A stretch of DNA of 64,000 nucleotides from Elusimicrobiaceae bacterium (GTDB lineage: Bacteria > Elusimicrobiota > Elusimicrobia > Elusimicrobiales > Elusimicrobiaceae): positions 62,001 through 126,000 of the forward strand of contig JAFXUJ010000014.1 in NCBI GenBank assembly GCA_017525025.1. The letters run 5' to 3'. Of the stretch, positions 8,623 through 18,285 are shown piece after piece. The translations under genes were made by a program, and so were the position numbers. Numbering within the stretch: position 1 is the stretch's first letter; the number at the start of each line of letters is the position of its first letter. The notes beneath the pieces are model-generated. The model was not told the DNA's origin and made no database searches. It was given only the letters and a program-made list of their open reading frames with translations.

Positions 8623-11600
8623 AGCGGGCCTCCTCTACTTGCTGACTCGGCGCACTTTTGCGGGCACGCATTAAACATTTAAAACTATCTTTACGGCAAA
8701 TCGTTTCGTACGGGCAATACAGGCAGGAATCAGTAGGATTTAAAAAGAATTGCCCTTTTTGCACGAGCCCGGCCAACAAGGTTAAAAACGCTTGTGCCCG
8801 CGGGCGTAATTCTTGCCATTGCGCCGGGGTCAATTCTCGGCAGTCATACGCGGGTGCAATTGATACCAAGCACGATCCCGCCGAAGAAAACCCTTTTAAT
8901 TCATCCATCTTTTCGGCCGCCAGCACATATAAAAAAGGCTGAAAAAACAAATGTGTGAAAAACGTTTGGGCTAAATCTTTTGTTCCCTTACGAGAAGATT
9001 TATAATCCACCACGCGAAACTTTTTCTGTTGCGTGTCTACGTCAATGCGGTCTATAATTCCACGCAAAGTAAAGGGAAGTTCGGGCGCGGATACTTTGGC
9101 AAAAGCCTGTTCAAAATAGGCAGGGGTAAATGTACCTAATTTTTGGATATCCGCCTGTACAAACGAAACCAGCTGCTTGCGCATATCATCCAAAATTAAC
9201 TTCCACACCAAAGGATAAATACCAAAGACACGGTAACTTTGCTCCGTGTAATGCCGGGCGAGGGCGCGGTCCACATATTGTGCTACGCCCGCGTCAAACA
9301 ATTGATGCGTTAACCCCAACTCGTTGAGCTCACGGTATAAATCTTCCAATACGGCGTGGTAAGCCGTCCCGCGCTTGTCGGCGGATAATTCACAGCGGCT
9401 ATAGGTATCTTCCTCGTCGTTCAAATCCAACACCCTGTCAAAAAAATATTTCATAGGGCATGATGCTAGCGTTTGCAGGGCCGAGGGTGAAAACCCCTTC
9501 CCTTTGACCTCGGCAAAGACCTTTTCTCCGCTGGCAATAAACCCATCAAAAGGGCCGGCCCCGCCGCTACTGCCCAGTTGGCATGCGGCTTGCAAACTAT
9601 GCTCTATTTGCGGGCCGAATAATCCGGCCAAGCGGTAATTCTCAGCACAATTTTGTCCGTTTAAAATAATTGCTTGCGATAATTCCTGCGGCGTCCAAAA
9701 ACGCATAGGAGCCCCCGCCAAACGTCCGGAAACGGAGCTGCCGATACGTGGTTTTTGTTCTGCTGTCCAAGCTTTGCAACAGGCACGGGCCAATTCGGCT
9801 ACGTACACGGAAGGCACCCTTTCCTTGCCATCTTGCCCCCGGCAAGCGTACGACCCATATACCCGTTCGGTCGCGGCAGAGACCGCAGTAAAAAAGAGTA
9901 ATTTTTCCTCGTCTATACGCTCGGCTTTTTGACTGATCCAATACCCCAGCACATCCCGCAAAACGTACCGGTAGCGGTCACTTAAAATAGGGTCTTCGGG
10001 CACTAGTTGCGGGAATATTTTTTCGTTAATACCCAAAACGAAAACCACTTTAAAACCAAGGCCGCGTGCACGTTGTATATCCGCAAACACCACCCCGTTG
10101 GGGGCCCCTTCCGTTTCGTTAACGGTGATAAAAGACAACGCGTCCACCAGCACCCGGATAAATTCTCCGCGCTTGGCTTGCGGACGGACGGCCGCATACT
10201 GCGTGAGTGAATCTAAGCACGTGCAAATTTTTTGGAAAATTTCTTTCTCTTTTCCCTGCAACACACGTTCGTCCAAATTAGCGGCTAAAAATTGGCGGGC
10301 CTGTGCACTTTTTTGTTCCCAAGGGCCCGGCTCCGCCAATGCGGACAAGTGACGGTGGCAATCTTCCAGCCAGGCTAAAAAGTCGGGATCAAAGCCTTTT
10401 GTTTGCGGAAGTAAATCCCGCCATTGGTTTAAATGCAAACTGACCAACGATTTTTCTGCCAACACCCGCCAAGCATGTTTTTTCTCCGCGCGGAAATACG
10501 GCGAAGATAAAAGGGCGAGTACGCTTTCCCGGTCAAAACCGTTATCTTCCAGTAAAAACAAATTAAAACAAAATACCCCAAGCGGAAATTGAGAAAGCGG
10601 GTAACTAAAAGAGGCATTCAAGGCAATACAATGTTGGGCAAAAATCCGGCGCACTTCATCCTGGTAAGGTTCTTGCGCACGCACTAAAACCCCAATATCG
10701 GAAAATTGATATTTTTCTTCTTCTACCAAGCGTAAAATTTCTTTGGCGGCAAAATTAACTTCGCCGGATGTATCCGCCGCCGATATAATTTCTACACCCG
10801 AAGCTTCTGCGCTTCCCTCGGCGGCAAACAAAAAAGGGGCACTTTTCCCCAACGCACCGCCTGCCTCGGCAGTTACATCCGTAGCAACGGTCGCCGCCCC
10901 CAGCCAATTGGTTTCAAAAAATTTCCGGGCAAAATGATACGCCGGAAAACGGCTATACGGGGCAAATACAACCGGTGCATAAAACGCACGGACCTGGCTA
11001 ACCAGTTCCAACAAACGCCCCGTCATATCGTAGAAACCATAGAAAATAATTTTGTTAAAACCTTTTAAAAAGGCAGATTTTTCCACCTGATTGATGGCCC
11101 GCTCAAAAAGAGCTTGATACGAACGGAAACCCGGCAGTTGTGCTTCCCTCTCGGTATAGCGTTTGTAAACGCGGACAATCCACTCCAAACGATCCTGCCC
11201 TGCCGCAAAAGGATCCGGCGTAGTGGTTTGCAGTTGTTCTTCTAAAACAGCCGGGTCAGCCAAACTGTCGGCCAAATCACGCAACGAGTCTTTAAGTGCA
11301 TGAATAAATCCGCGGGAAATAGGGTACCGGTTTAAACCCGGCTCGGTTAAAATTTCCCGTAGCAGAAAATCGCGCAAATGGTCTTGCGGAAAAACCGGTA
11401 ACGACGGGCCGGCCTCTTCATCCAAGGTATATAACAAAGAGCTTCCCGTACAAAAATGGATATTGGCAACAGCCCCGTGCTGATGCGCCAGTTGCACACT
11501 CAACCGTTTCGCCAGCGTAGCCGAAGCACACACCACCAACCACGGCTCTAACGGGGAGCGTCGTTGCTCTTGGACGTAGCGCAAAAAAGCATTTTCCAGC

Positions 11601-11629
11601 GAAGCGTAAGGAGCGTAAAAAAGTTCCAT
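8612..11629 (-). CDS. addB: AddB/RexB-type subunit with Fe-S nuclease domain
   Basis: 1005 aa. The N-terminus (PWLVVCASATLAKRL) sits where Bacillus AddB has a P-loop, but I see no GxxxxGKT, so this resembles the ATPase-less RexB type. The C-terminal nuclease has GIIDRID and VVDYKSS (near 873-877). The Fe-S 'staple' cysteines are visible: one before PMKYFFD (near 723) and C-x2-C-x5-C in CLYCPYETIC plus a nearby FKC. AddB normally hosts Chi recognition in the complex. It is the first gene of the operon; its promoter must lie in 11630-11709, shared with sixA. Confidence 0.9.
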   Translation of the reverse strand: MELFYAPYASLENAFLRYVQEQRRSPLEPWLVVCASATLAKRLSVQLAHQHGAVANIHFCTGSSLLYTLDEEAGPSLPVFPQDHLRDFLLREILTEPGLNRYPISRGFIHALKDSLRDLADSLADPAVLEEQLQTTTPDPFAAGQDRLEWIVRVYKRYTEREAQLPGFRSYQALFERAINQVEKSAFLKGFNKIIFYGFYDMTGRLLELVSQVRAFYAPVVFAPYSRFPAYHFARKFFETNWLGAATVATDVTAEAGGALGKSAPFLFAAEGSAEASGVEIISAADTSGEVNFAAKEILRLVEEEKYQFSDIGVLVRAQEPYQDEVRRIFAQHCIALNASFSYPLSQFPLGVFCFNLFLLEDNGFDRESVLALLSSPYFRAEKKHAWRVLAEKSLVSLHLNQWRDLLPQTKGFDPDFLAWLEDCHRHLSALAEPGPWEQKSAQARQFLAANLDERVLQGKEKEIFQKICTCLDSLTQYAAVRPQAKRGEFIRVLVDALSFITVNETEGAPNGVVFADIQRARGLGFKVVFVLGINEKIFPQLVPEDPILSDRYRYVLRDVLGYWISQKAERIDEEKLLFFTAVSAATERVYGSYACRGQDGKERVPSVYVAELARACCKAWTAEQKPRIGSSVSGRLAGAPMRFWTPQELSQAIILNGQNCAENYRLAGLFGPQIEHSLQAACQLGSSGGAGPFDGFIASGEKVFAEVKGKGFSPSALQTLASCPMKYFFDRVLDLNDEEDTYSRCELSADKRGTAYHAVLEDLYRELNELGLTHQLFDAGVAQYVDRALARHYTEQSYRVFGIYPLVWKLILDDMRKQLVSFVQADIQKLGTFTPAYFEQAFAKVSAPELPFTLRGIIDRIDVDTQQKKFRVVDYKSSRKGTKDLAQTFFTHLFFQPFLYVLAAEKMDELKGFSSAGSCLVSIAPAYDCRELTPAQWQELRPRAQAFLTLLAGLVQKGQFFLNPTDSCLYCPYETICRKDSFKCLMRARKSAPSQQVEEARYGA

Positions 11630-11709
11630 GAATCCCTGATAATTAGTAAAATAAAAAAGGCTTACTTTATTATGGCATTTTTAGGCCCGGATTCAAAGTA
11701 GGATATAAA

Positions 11710-12168
11710 ATGATAAAAACACTCGTTTTAGTTAGGCATGCCCACGCCCTTTCCCGCGCGGAAGCGCAGGTAGAAACAGATGCATTGCGGCCTCTTTCTG
11801 CCGAAGGGCAACGAAAAGCTGCGTTTACCGCCAACCGCCTAAAAAGTCTTCACTTACAGCCCGCGCGTATTTTGACCAGCCCGCTCTTGCGCGCCAAGCA
11901 AACCGCCGCCATATTGGCCCAAACGTTAGCTTGCCCGGTGGAAGAAACGGCCCAATTAAACGGCATGCAGGAAGATAATGAAGTGCGGGATTTTCTATGT
12001 GAGCAACTGGAAACTGCCGATACCTTGGTAGCGGTAGGGCATAACCCCAATATCGCCTACGTAAATCATTTGTTGTGTGGGCAAATTCATTCCTTTGTAC
12101 CGGGTTCTTTTATTGTGTTACACCTGGAAAATAACAAAGCACTTCCTTCTTTTGTTTTTGGAGAATAG
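11710..12168 (+). CDS. sixA: SixA-like phosphohistidine phosphatase
   Basis: 152 aa, single domain. It is a histidine phosphatase with the catalytic RHAHA motif at residues 9-13 and GHNP near 109, plus the SPLLRAKQTA segment. SixA removes phosphate from protein histidines (in E. coli ArcB or NPr); the target here is unknown. The gene lies 2 bp before uppP, suggesting co-expression. The only -10-like hexamer directly before it (tataaa) abuts the ATG, so the promoter is unclear. Confidence 0.85.
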   Translation: MIKTLVLVRHAHALSRAEAQVETDALRPLSAEGQRKAAFTANRLKSLHLQPARILTSPLLRAKQTAAILAQTLACPVEETAQLNGMQEDNEVRDFLCEQLETADTLVAVGHNPNIAYVNHLLCGQIHSFVPGSFIVLHLENNKALPSFVFGE

Positions 12169-12170
12169 AA

Positions 12171-12962
12171 ATGACTATTTTAGATGCCGTATTTTTGGGT
12201 TTACTTCAGGCGTTGGGGGAATTTTTACCTATTTCCAGCTCGGCCCATTTGGTATTATTACCCTACTTGCGCGGGCAAGAATACCAAGGGGTATCCTTTG
12301 ACGTCATGCTACACGCCGCCACTTTACTGGCGGTGCTTTTATATTTTGGGAAAGATTGGTGGGTGTTAATCAAGCAAGGCCTTACCGCCCCGCGCTCGCG
12401 CCAAGGGCGTATGTTATGGTATTTAGCCGCGGCCACTATCCCCGCGGCGATAGCCGGGTTGTTCTTAGACGATTGGGCCGATACCACCTTGCGCCACCCG
12501 GTGCTGATTGCCGTTAATTTAATGGTATTTGCCCTTATCTTATGGGCCGCCGATCGGAAAGCAAACCGCGCAAAAGAGGGCGATTTTTTTGATGTATCGT
12601 TTCCAACGGTTTTCCTCATCGGTTGTGCACAAGCATTGGCCCTTATGCCCGGTGTATCGCGTAGCGGCATTACCATTACGGCCGCTTTATTTTTAGGGCT
12701 CTCGCGCAGTGTCAGCGCACGGATTTCCTTTTTACTTTCCGCCCCTATTATTGCAGGGGCCGTAGTGTTGAAAGCCAGCCAATTATCCCCCGCGGACGTA
12801 AATGGCGCGTTGGCCGCCGGATTCATCAGCGCGTTTCTCGGGGCGGTATTGGTCATTGGCGGACTCATGCGCTACATTAAAACGCACACGTTTAATGTAT
12901 TTGTCATTTACCGATTACTTCTGGGTGCAGGGATTATACTTCTTTACTCCTTTCGGGGGTAG
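12171..12962 (+). CDS. uppP: Undecaprenyl-diphosphatase UppP (BacA)
   Basis: 263 aa, the usual size for this polytopic inner-membrane enzyme. Signature segments are GEFLPISSSAHL (residues about 16-27) and PGVSRSG (about 157-163), which carry the catalytic Glu/Ser/Arg residues. It recycles undecaprenyl pyrophosphate to the monophosphate carrier for peptidoglycan and O-antigen synthesis and gives bacitracin tolerance. Its 3' end overlaps the convergent nuclease gene by 29 bp. Confidence 0.93.
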   Translation: MTILDAVFLGLLQALGEFLPISSSAHLVLLPYLRGQEYQGVSFDVMLHAATLLAVLLYFGKDWWVLIKQGLTAPRSRQGRMLWYLAAATIPAAIAGLFLDDWADTTLRHPVLIAVNLMVFALILWAADRKANRAKEGDFFDVSFPTVFLIGCAQALALMPGVSRSGITITAALFLGLSRSVSARISFLLSAPIIAGAVVLKASQLSPADVNGALAAGFISAFLGAVLVIGGLMRYIKTHTFNVFVIYRLLLGAGIILLYSFRG

Positions 12963-13689
12963 AATCTTCAACCGGTAATACGGCGGCTGGACAGCGAGTC
13001 CTAAACGGGCAAACGGCGCAACTATTTGTATTAGGCGTGTAATCTTCGGCTACGATTTTTTTACCCGTTTCAATAAAGGTATCTATCAGTTTTTGTTCGT
13101 CAAACGCTTCAAACGGCGCGCTGATTGTTTTGTCAAACGCTACAAAATAAAACGTGGCTTTACCTTGTTGCATATGCCATGCGCGGCGCGCACCCACGGC
13201 GTAAATACCCAGTTGTAACGAGTCCGTAATCGCCGCTTCCAAATCTACATCCGTGCCGGTTTTATAGTCAATTACTTCCCAGGAGCCGTCCGGGTGTTTA
13301 TCAATGCGGTCAATTTTCCCGCGAAAGGTCCACTCCCCTTCCTGGAAAATAAATTCGCGCTCGGTACTGTCCACGGTGGTCTTCCGTTCGTACTCGCGCT
13401 CTTGGTACGTTTCCAACATTTTTTTGCCTTTTAAGTACCATTCCATTTGTTCGCCCGCGCTGGCATACCCGGCACCCAGCCAACAATCATCATAATATTC
13501 CAACAATTCGGACGGATCATTACTGCTGTGGTGGTATTCTTCCAACGTGCGGTGAATGGAAACCCCCAACGAAGAAGCCGGCACTAACCCCTCGCGCTTG
13601 CCGTCTACGTATTTATATTTATACGCTAGCGGACACTCGCGGTATGTTTTAATCTTAGAATAATTTAATTCGTGCGGATCATACTGCAT
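12934..13689 (-). CDS. Stand-alone RecB-family PD-(D/E)XK nuclease with probable Fe-S cluster
   Basis: 251 aa from the ATG at 13689; a GTG at 13719 would add ten residues, but the ATG gives a normal 11-bp overlap with rsmD. The domain (PDDEXK_1 type) has FRGKIDRID followed by EVIDYKTG. A lone Cys sits in YRECPLAYKYKY, and C-x2-C-x5-C (CAVCPFRTRC) lies near the C-terminus. The order matches the Fe-S nuclease domain of AddB and Cas4-like proteins, but there is no helicase. Likely a DNA exonuclease; the pathway is unknown, and no CRISPR locus is present. Confidence 0.82.
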   Translation of the reverse strand: MQYDPHELNYSKIKTYRECPLAYKYKYVDGKREGLVPASSLGVSIHRTLEEYHHSSNDPSELLEYYDDCWLGAGYASAGEQMEWYLKGKKMLETYQEREYERKTTVDSTEREFIFQEGEWTFRGKIDRIDKHPDGSWEVIDYKTGTDVDLEAAITDSLQLGIYAVGARRAWHMQQGKATFYFVAFDKTISAPFEAFDEQKLIDTFIETGKKIVAEDYTPNTNSCAVCPFRTRCPAAVLPVEDSTPERSKEV

Positions 13690-14284
13690 GGGCGTTCTCT
13701 TTGGGGGCCGGCTTTTCACGCAAGAAATGTACTAAGGTATCGCCGTATTTTTCCACGCGGTAAATTTCCAACGTTTCCGGCACGGCAAATTCTTCCGTTT
13801 TGTGTGTTTGCAAAATAATAATTCCGTTGGGAGCCAACAACCGGGCTTCGGCTACGTTTTTAAGGGACGGCTCGGAAAAGGCAAGCATTTTATTGTTGAT
13901 GTCCCGATACGGCGGACCCATAAAAATAATATCGTACCCTTCATTATCGCTATAAGCCAACAGATAATCCAACGGCTTTAACACGTCGCCGCGCAACACT
14001 TTGGCGCGGTCAGCAAATCCCAAATGTTCCAAATTGCGGTGGATATTTTTAATACACGCCGGTTCCCGGTCCACCATGACCGTACGCATGGCCCCGCGCG
14101 AAAGTGCCTCCAACGATACATTCCCCGTTCCGGCAAATAAATCCAACATCATGGCTCCCGGTATACGCGGCCGAATGATATCAAAAACCGATTGTTTAAT
14201 CCGGTCCGAAATTGGTTTTACAGGTAGATGTTTAGATACGGAAAAGATTTTTCTTCCGCGGGCACTGCCGGCAATAATACGCAT
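13679..14284 (-). CDS. rsmD: 16S rRNA (guanine966-N2)-methyltransferase RsmD
   Basis: 201 aa. It opens with MRIIAGSARGRKI, typical of RsmD, then RPISDRIKQSVFDI (here preceded by VK), the SAM-binding LDLFAGTGNVSLEALSRGA and the catalytic loop near 121-125. That loop reads MGPPY rather than the commoner DPPY/NPPY. It methylates G966 of 16S rRNA in assembled 30S subunits. It overlaps the downstream nuclease gene by 11 bp. Confidence 0.9.
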   Translation of the reverse strand: MRIIAGSARGRKIFSVSKHLPVKPISDRIKQSVFDIIRPRIPGAMMLDLFAGTGNVSLEALSRGAMRTVMVDREPACIKNIHRNLEHLGFADRAKVLRGDVLKPLDYLLAYSDNEGYDIIFMGPPYRDINNKMLAFSEPSLKNVAEARLLAPNGIIILQTHKTEEFAVPETLEIYRVEKYGDTLVHFLREKPAPKENAHAV

Positions 14285-14298
14285 GTTTTACCTTCCTT

Positions 14299-14943
14299 TT
14301 ATAATTGGGCGATCCCTTCTTTGATAGCAAAGCGCACCAGTTCCGTTTGCTTATGGATGCCCAATTTCTTCATAATGTTATTGCGGTGTACGTGAATCGT
14401 ATTCAAAGATAAATTAAAAGTTTTGGCAATTTGTTTGCTGCTATATCCCTCGGCAATCAATTGCAGGACTTCTTTCTCTTTGGGTGTTAAACCCGAACCG
14501 TCACGCTTGCGCGAAGTTGTTTTGCCCAAGAACCCCTGTACAATATACTTGGACACCTTACTGCACAAATAAAAACGTCCGGCGTTGACTTCTTCTATGG
14601 CGTCTACAATTTCATCCGCCGCGCACACCTTAACGATAAATCCTCTGGCTCCTGCTTTGAGCGACTTTTCCACCGACATTCTATCATCATACATGCTAAG
14701 CATTACGATTTTAGCGGCCGGATTATGCTTGATGATTTGTTCTACGGCTTCTATCCCGTTCATTACCGGCATAGAAATATCCACAACATAAATATCCGTC
14801 GGGTGCGCTTTGGCATACGTTACTAACTCTTTTCCGTTTTCAATTTCGGCGGCCACTTCCATCCCTTTTCCCAAACGCTCTAATACGGCACGCACCCCCG
14901 TACGGACAATCGCGTGATCGTCAGCTAATACAATTCTTTTCAT
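14299..14943 (-). CDS. NarL/LuxR-family response regulator
   Basis: 214 aa from the ATG at 14943, chosen because it overlaps the kinase stop as ATGA (14940-14943); an upstream in-frame start would add an unlikely 11 residues. Receiver domain: acidic pair ADDH at 7-10, phospho-acceptor D55 (VVDISMPVMNG), then a linker and a C-terminal LuxR helix-turn-helix (LTPKEKEVLQLIAEGYSSKQIA...NTIHVHRNNIMKKLG). Transcription regulator; target genes are not evident from this window. Confidence 0.92.
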   Translation of the reverse strand: MKRIVLADDHAIVRTGVRAVLERLGKGMEVAAEIENGKELVTYAKAHPTDIYVVDISMPVMNGIEAVEQIIKHNPAAKIVMLSMYDDRMSVEKSLKAGARGFIVKVCAADEIVDAIEEVNAGRFYLCSKVSKYIVQGFLGKTTSRKRDGSGLTPKEKEVLQLIAEGYSSKQIAKTFNLSLNTIHVHRNNIMKKLGIHKQTELVRFAIKEGIAQL

Positions 14944-16016
14944 TTTAATTTTCCCCCATATACAATACACGGGCAAGACACTTCTATGTGCGTGCCCTTA
15001 CCGGGCGCACTCTTGATAGAAATGGTCCCCCCTAATAATTCTACACTGTCTCGCATAGCCAGTAAACCAACATGCTCAATAGACAGCTGTTGGGCGGGCT
15101 CAAACCCAATCCCATCATCCCATACTTCTAAGCGAATGCGCGTTCCCCCCTGCTTAAGACTGACGCGGATGTGTTTAGCATGCGCATGCTTAACCGTATT
15201 GGTAAGGGCTTCTTGCACAATACGGTATAATAAAATTTTTACGTTTTCCGATAGGCAAAGTCTTTCGTCAACCGGGTCGTAATCAAACCGGTAAGGGATA
15301 CGGCTCAGCTGGCTGATATTTTCCAACAAATCCCGAATGGCTCCCCCCAAACCGCCTTTATTTTCCAAGGAGGGCGGACGAAGCGAGACAATGACATTTT
15401 TGATACGCTCAATGCTGGATTTTAATTGTTCATCCAGTTGCGTTAAATCCCGCAACGCTTGCGGACGGTTCCCGCTCTTGATACTGGCCCGCACCAGACT
15501 TAAAAGAGCCGTCAGCATAACTGCACTGGAACCGACTTCATCATGGAGTGCTTTGGAAATCTCCTTTTTTTCCGTTTCCCGTGTGGCCAGTAAAATCTGG
15601 GCAAACGTACGCGGAGAAGACCAATCCCGCAAAGAATCGGACCCGATATACGGATAATAGCTCTCTGTAATGTCGCGCGAAAAGGAAAGCACACTCCCCG
15701 CGTGCCCATCCGGCCGCGGCAATGAAACGCAGGTCGTTTGATAAAGCAGTTGCTTGCGGCGGCTTTTTATGCTCCACTCGTAGTGATAAATGCCACGCTT
15801 AACGGCTTCTTCCAATGCGGCTTTATGCAATGGATTTTTTTGATATAAATTCTTTACAGGTACCCGGCCGTTTAATACTTGGCCGCATCCGGTTTCTTTA
15901 TTTATCAATAATATGAAATCATACCCGCTTGCCGGTTGCTTAGTCATTTTCCCCTGTTTGGCAGCAGATTGGGCGGTATTCTGTGATGATTTTTTACCTA
16001 AAACTTTACGTACCAT
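14940..16016 (-). CDS. Cytoplasmic NarX/DesK-class sensor histidine kinase
   Basis: 358 aa. There is no transmembrane helix. The N-terminal 30 residues are basic and low-complexity; about 32-125 looks like a PAS-type sensor (YDFILLINKETG ... VLSFSRDITES). The HisKA_3 dimerisation helix carries H158 in KALHDEVGSS, and the C-terminal HATPase has WDDGIGFEP near 305. It should sense a cytosolic or membrane-proximal cue and phosphorylate the co-translated LuxR regulator. Confidence 0.88.
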   Translation of the reverse strand: MVRKVLGKKSSQNTAQSAAKQGKMTKQPASGYDFILLINKETGCGQVLNGRVPVKNLYQKNPLHKAALEEAVKRGIYHYEWSIKSRRKQLLYQTTCVSLPRPDGHAGSVLSFSRDITESYYPYIGSDSLRDWSSPRTFAQILLATRETEKKEISKALHDEVGSSAVMLTALLSLVRASIKSGNRPQALRDLTQLDEQLKSSIERIKNVIVSLRPPSLENKGGLGGAIRDLLENISQLSRIPYRFDYDPVDERLCLSENVKILLYRIVQEALTNTVKHAHAKHIRVSLKQGGTRIRLEVWDDGIGFEPAQQLSIEHVGLLAMRDSVELLGGTISIKSAPGKGTHIEVSCPCIVYGGKLK

Positions 16017-16132
16017 ATTCTTTTAACCTTCGTTTACACTTACAATATATATATTTTACAATAGTTTTGCTAAAACTTACTACAAAAGGGTAAGGAAACA
16101 AACTTTACCGAGCTAGCTGAAAGTAATTTTGA

Positions 16133-16138
16133 TATAAT
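16133..16138 (+). promoter_or_regulatory. -10 hexamer TATAAT upstream of the PBP1A gene
   Basis: A consensus TATAAT ends 8 nt before the ATG at 16147. A start site about 7 nt downstream would leave almost no 5' leader. See the finding on leaderless-type promoters. Confidence 0.6.
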
Positions 16139-16146
16139 CTAGAGGT

Positions 16147-18273
16147 ATGATTCGTAAAAAATTTTTATTTTCCAAGCCTGTTATTTTTACAGCCCTAACC
16201 GGGTTGTTTGTGTTCATTATTTTATCGGCTTGTTTTATGCGGTATATTTTTTCCGGCTTGCCGCCCGTTTACGAAATGGAAGAATATACGCCGTCCCTCA
16301 CTACCAAGGTATACGACCGCCACAACCACCTAATTCACGAATTTTCTATTGAAAAGCGCAGCATGGTACCTTTGGAGGATATCCCCGTAGACTTGCAAAA
16401 TGCGGTGGTCGCGATGGAAGACCGTAACTTTTTTAAGCATGCGGGATTTTCTTTGCGCGGTATCATACGTGCCGGGCTCTACGATTTAATTACCGGCCGC
16501 GCCAAACAAGGGGCCTCCACGCTCACGCAGCAACTCTCGCGCGGGGTATTCCTTACCCAAGAAAAAAAGCTAATTCGCAAAATCCGTGAAATCATTTTGG
16601 CTATTCAAATTGAACACCGATTTAGCAAGCAGGAAATCCTACAACTCTATTTGAATGAAATTTATTTGGGAAGCGGGGCCTATGGTGTAAAATCTGCCGC
16701 CAAGAAATATTTTGATAAAGACTTATCCGAAATTACCACCGGAGAAGCCGCCTTATTGGTAGGGTTAATTCCGGCACCGGGGCGCTACAACCCGTTTGCC
16801 AACCCGGACATGGCCCGCAACCGCCGCAATTTAGTTTTAGATGTCATGTACGAACAAGATTATATTTCCCGGGACGAACTAAAGAAAGCAAAACAAGAAC
16901 CCTTGCCGGTAAGACCGCCCGCCCCCGAAAAGAAACCCGGTCAATATTTTATTGAACACATCCGCCGTATTTTGGAACCCAAGTACGGAATGGACGTATT
17001 GTGGAAAGCCGGTTTGAATATTTACACTACTTTGGATATTGAACAACAAGCTCTTGCAGAAAAAATTATGAATCAAAAACTGCAAGAATATGATGAACAG
17101 GTGGCCAAAGGGCTCGGCATAGAAATAGATCCCAATGATGCCGAGGCCGATGCTCCCTCCCAAACAGACGAAGAACAGGCCACCCCGCAAGAACGCGATT
17201 CTTATCCGCGTTTGCAGGGAGCTTTTATGGTACGGGATGTTAAAACGGGTGCCGTGCGCGTACTGGTAGGCGGACGCGAATTTGATGAAAGTAAATTCAA
17301 CCGCGCCACGCAAGCCAAACGCCAGCCGGGTTCCTCCTTTAAACCTTATGTGTGGATGGCCGCTTTGCAACGCGGATACACCCCCGCCACTTTGGTAAAA
17401 GACCTTCCCACCATGTTTTATTACGACGGCCGCAACTGGCACACGTTTGATGAAAATGCCGATTTGTATTCATTAGATTTAGCTAAACAAACTTTTATTG
17501 CCGGCAAAGATTTCAACGTCTGGGTTCCGCAAAACTACGGCGGAAAAAATGATGGCTGGGTAACCCTTCGGCGCGGACTGGAAAAATCCAAAAATTTAGT
17601 TGCCGTCAACTTGATTGATGCCGTTACCCCACGCGCCGTTATCCAGGTGGCGCGCAAAGCCGGCTTAACCGCCAATTTACCCAACGTACCCGCTTTGGCC
17701 TTAGGGGTAAGTGTGGTACAAATGGACGAACACCTGGCGGCCCTTACTACTTTTGCCAACGGCGGCATTCACACGGATAATTACTACGTAGAACGGGTAG
17801 AAGATGCTAACGGCCGCATTTTAGAGCAACATATTCCCATAGAAACCTCTGCCTTTTCCCCGCAACACTCGTACTTACTCGTCAATATGATGAAAGGCGT
17901 TACGCAACGCGGGAGCGGAGCAACCGTCGCCCGGTTAGGACGCAACGTGGCCGGTAAAACCGGGACTACGCAAAGCCACCGGGACATGTGGTTTGTAGGT
18001 ATGACGCCGCACACCGCGGCCGCGGCTTGGATGGGATATGATGATGATACCTCCCACGAAAATGGTGCCCGTTTCACCGGTAGTACCACGGCGCGTTGGT
18101 GGACCGAAATTATGGAACAAATTTTAAAAGAAGAACCGAATGATGATTTTGCCGTTCCGGAAGGTATTTCATTCTCTTACATCAACCCCACTACCGGCAA
18201 ATTAACCATGCCCACGGACCGCAATAAATTTTTGGAAGCTTTTATCACCGGTACCGAACCGGAAAGTTTTTAA
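16147..18273 (+). CDS. Class A penicillin-binding protein (PBP1A family)
   Basis: 708 aa. An N-terminal membrane helix (about 11-33) is followed by a GT51 glycosyltransferase domain (EDRNFFKHAGF near 91, then QGASTLTQQLSR). An insert with an acidic Q/E-rich stretch near 330-350 precedes the transpeptidase domain. Transpeptidase motifs are SxxK as PGSSFKP (near 396), SxN as SKN (near 480) and KTGTT (near 604). It polymerises and cross-links peptidoglycan. mfd follows 12 bp downstream, so they are probably co-transcribed. Confidence 0.92.
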   Translation: MIRKKFLFSKPVIFTALTGLFVFIILSACFMRYIFSGLPPVYEMEEYTPSLTTKVYDRHNHLIHEFSIEKRSMVPLEDIPVDLQNAVVAMEDRNFFKHAGFSLRGIIRAGLYDLITGRAKQGASTLTQQLSRGVFLTQEKKLIRKIREIILAIQIEHRFSKQEILQLYLNEIYLGSGAYGVKSAAKKYFDKDLSEITTGEAALLVGLIPAPGRYNPFANPDMARNRRNLVLDVMYEQDYISRDELKKAKQEPLPVRPPAPEKKPGQYFIEHIRRILEPKYGMDVLWKAGLNIYTTLDIEQQALAEKIMNQKLQEYDEQVAKGLGIEIDPNDAEADAPSQTDEEQATPQERDSYPRLQGAFMVRDVKTGAVRVLVGGREFDESKFNRATQAKRQPGSSFKPYVWMAALQRGYTPATLVKDLPTMFYYDGRNWHTFDENADLYSLDLAKQTFIAGKDFNVWVPQNYGGKNDGWVTLRRGLEKSKNLVAVNLIDAVTPRAVIQVARKAGLTANLPNVPALALGVSVVQMDEHLAALTTFANGGIHTDNYYVERVEDANGRILEQHIPIETSAFSPQHSYLLVNMMKGVTQRGSGATVARLGRNVAGKTGTTQSHRDMWFVGMTPHTAAAAWMGYDDDTSHENGARFTGSTTARWWTEIMEQILKEEPNDDFAVPEGISFSYINPTTGKLTMPTDRNKFLEAFITGTEPESF

Positions 18274-18285
18274 CCAAACTTATCC

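Noticed and set aside
12263-12868. 201-aa minus-strand open frame
   Set aside because: Antisense to uppP, which carries all family motifs.
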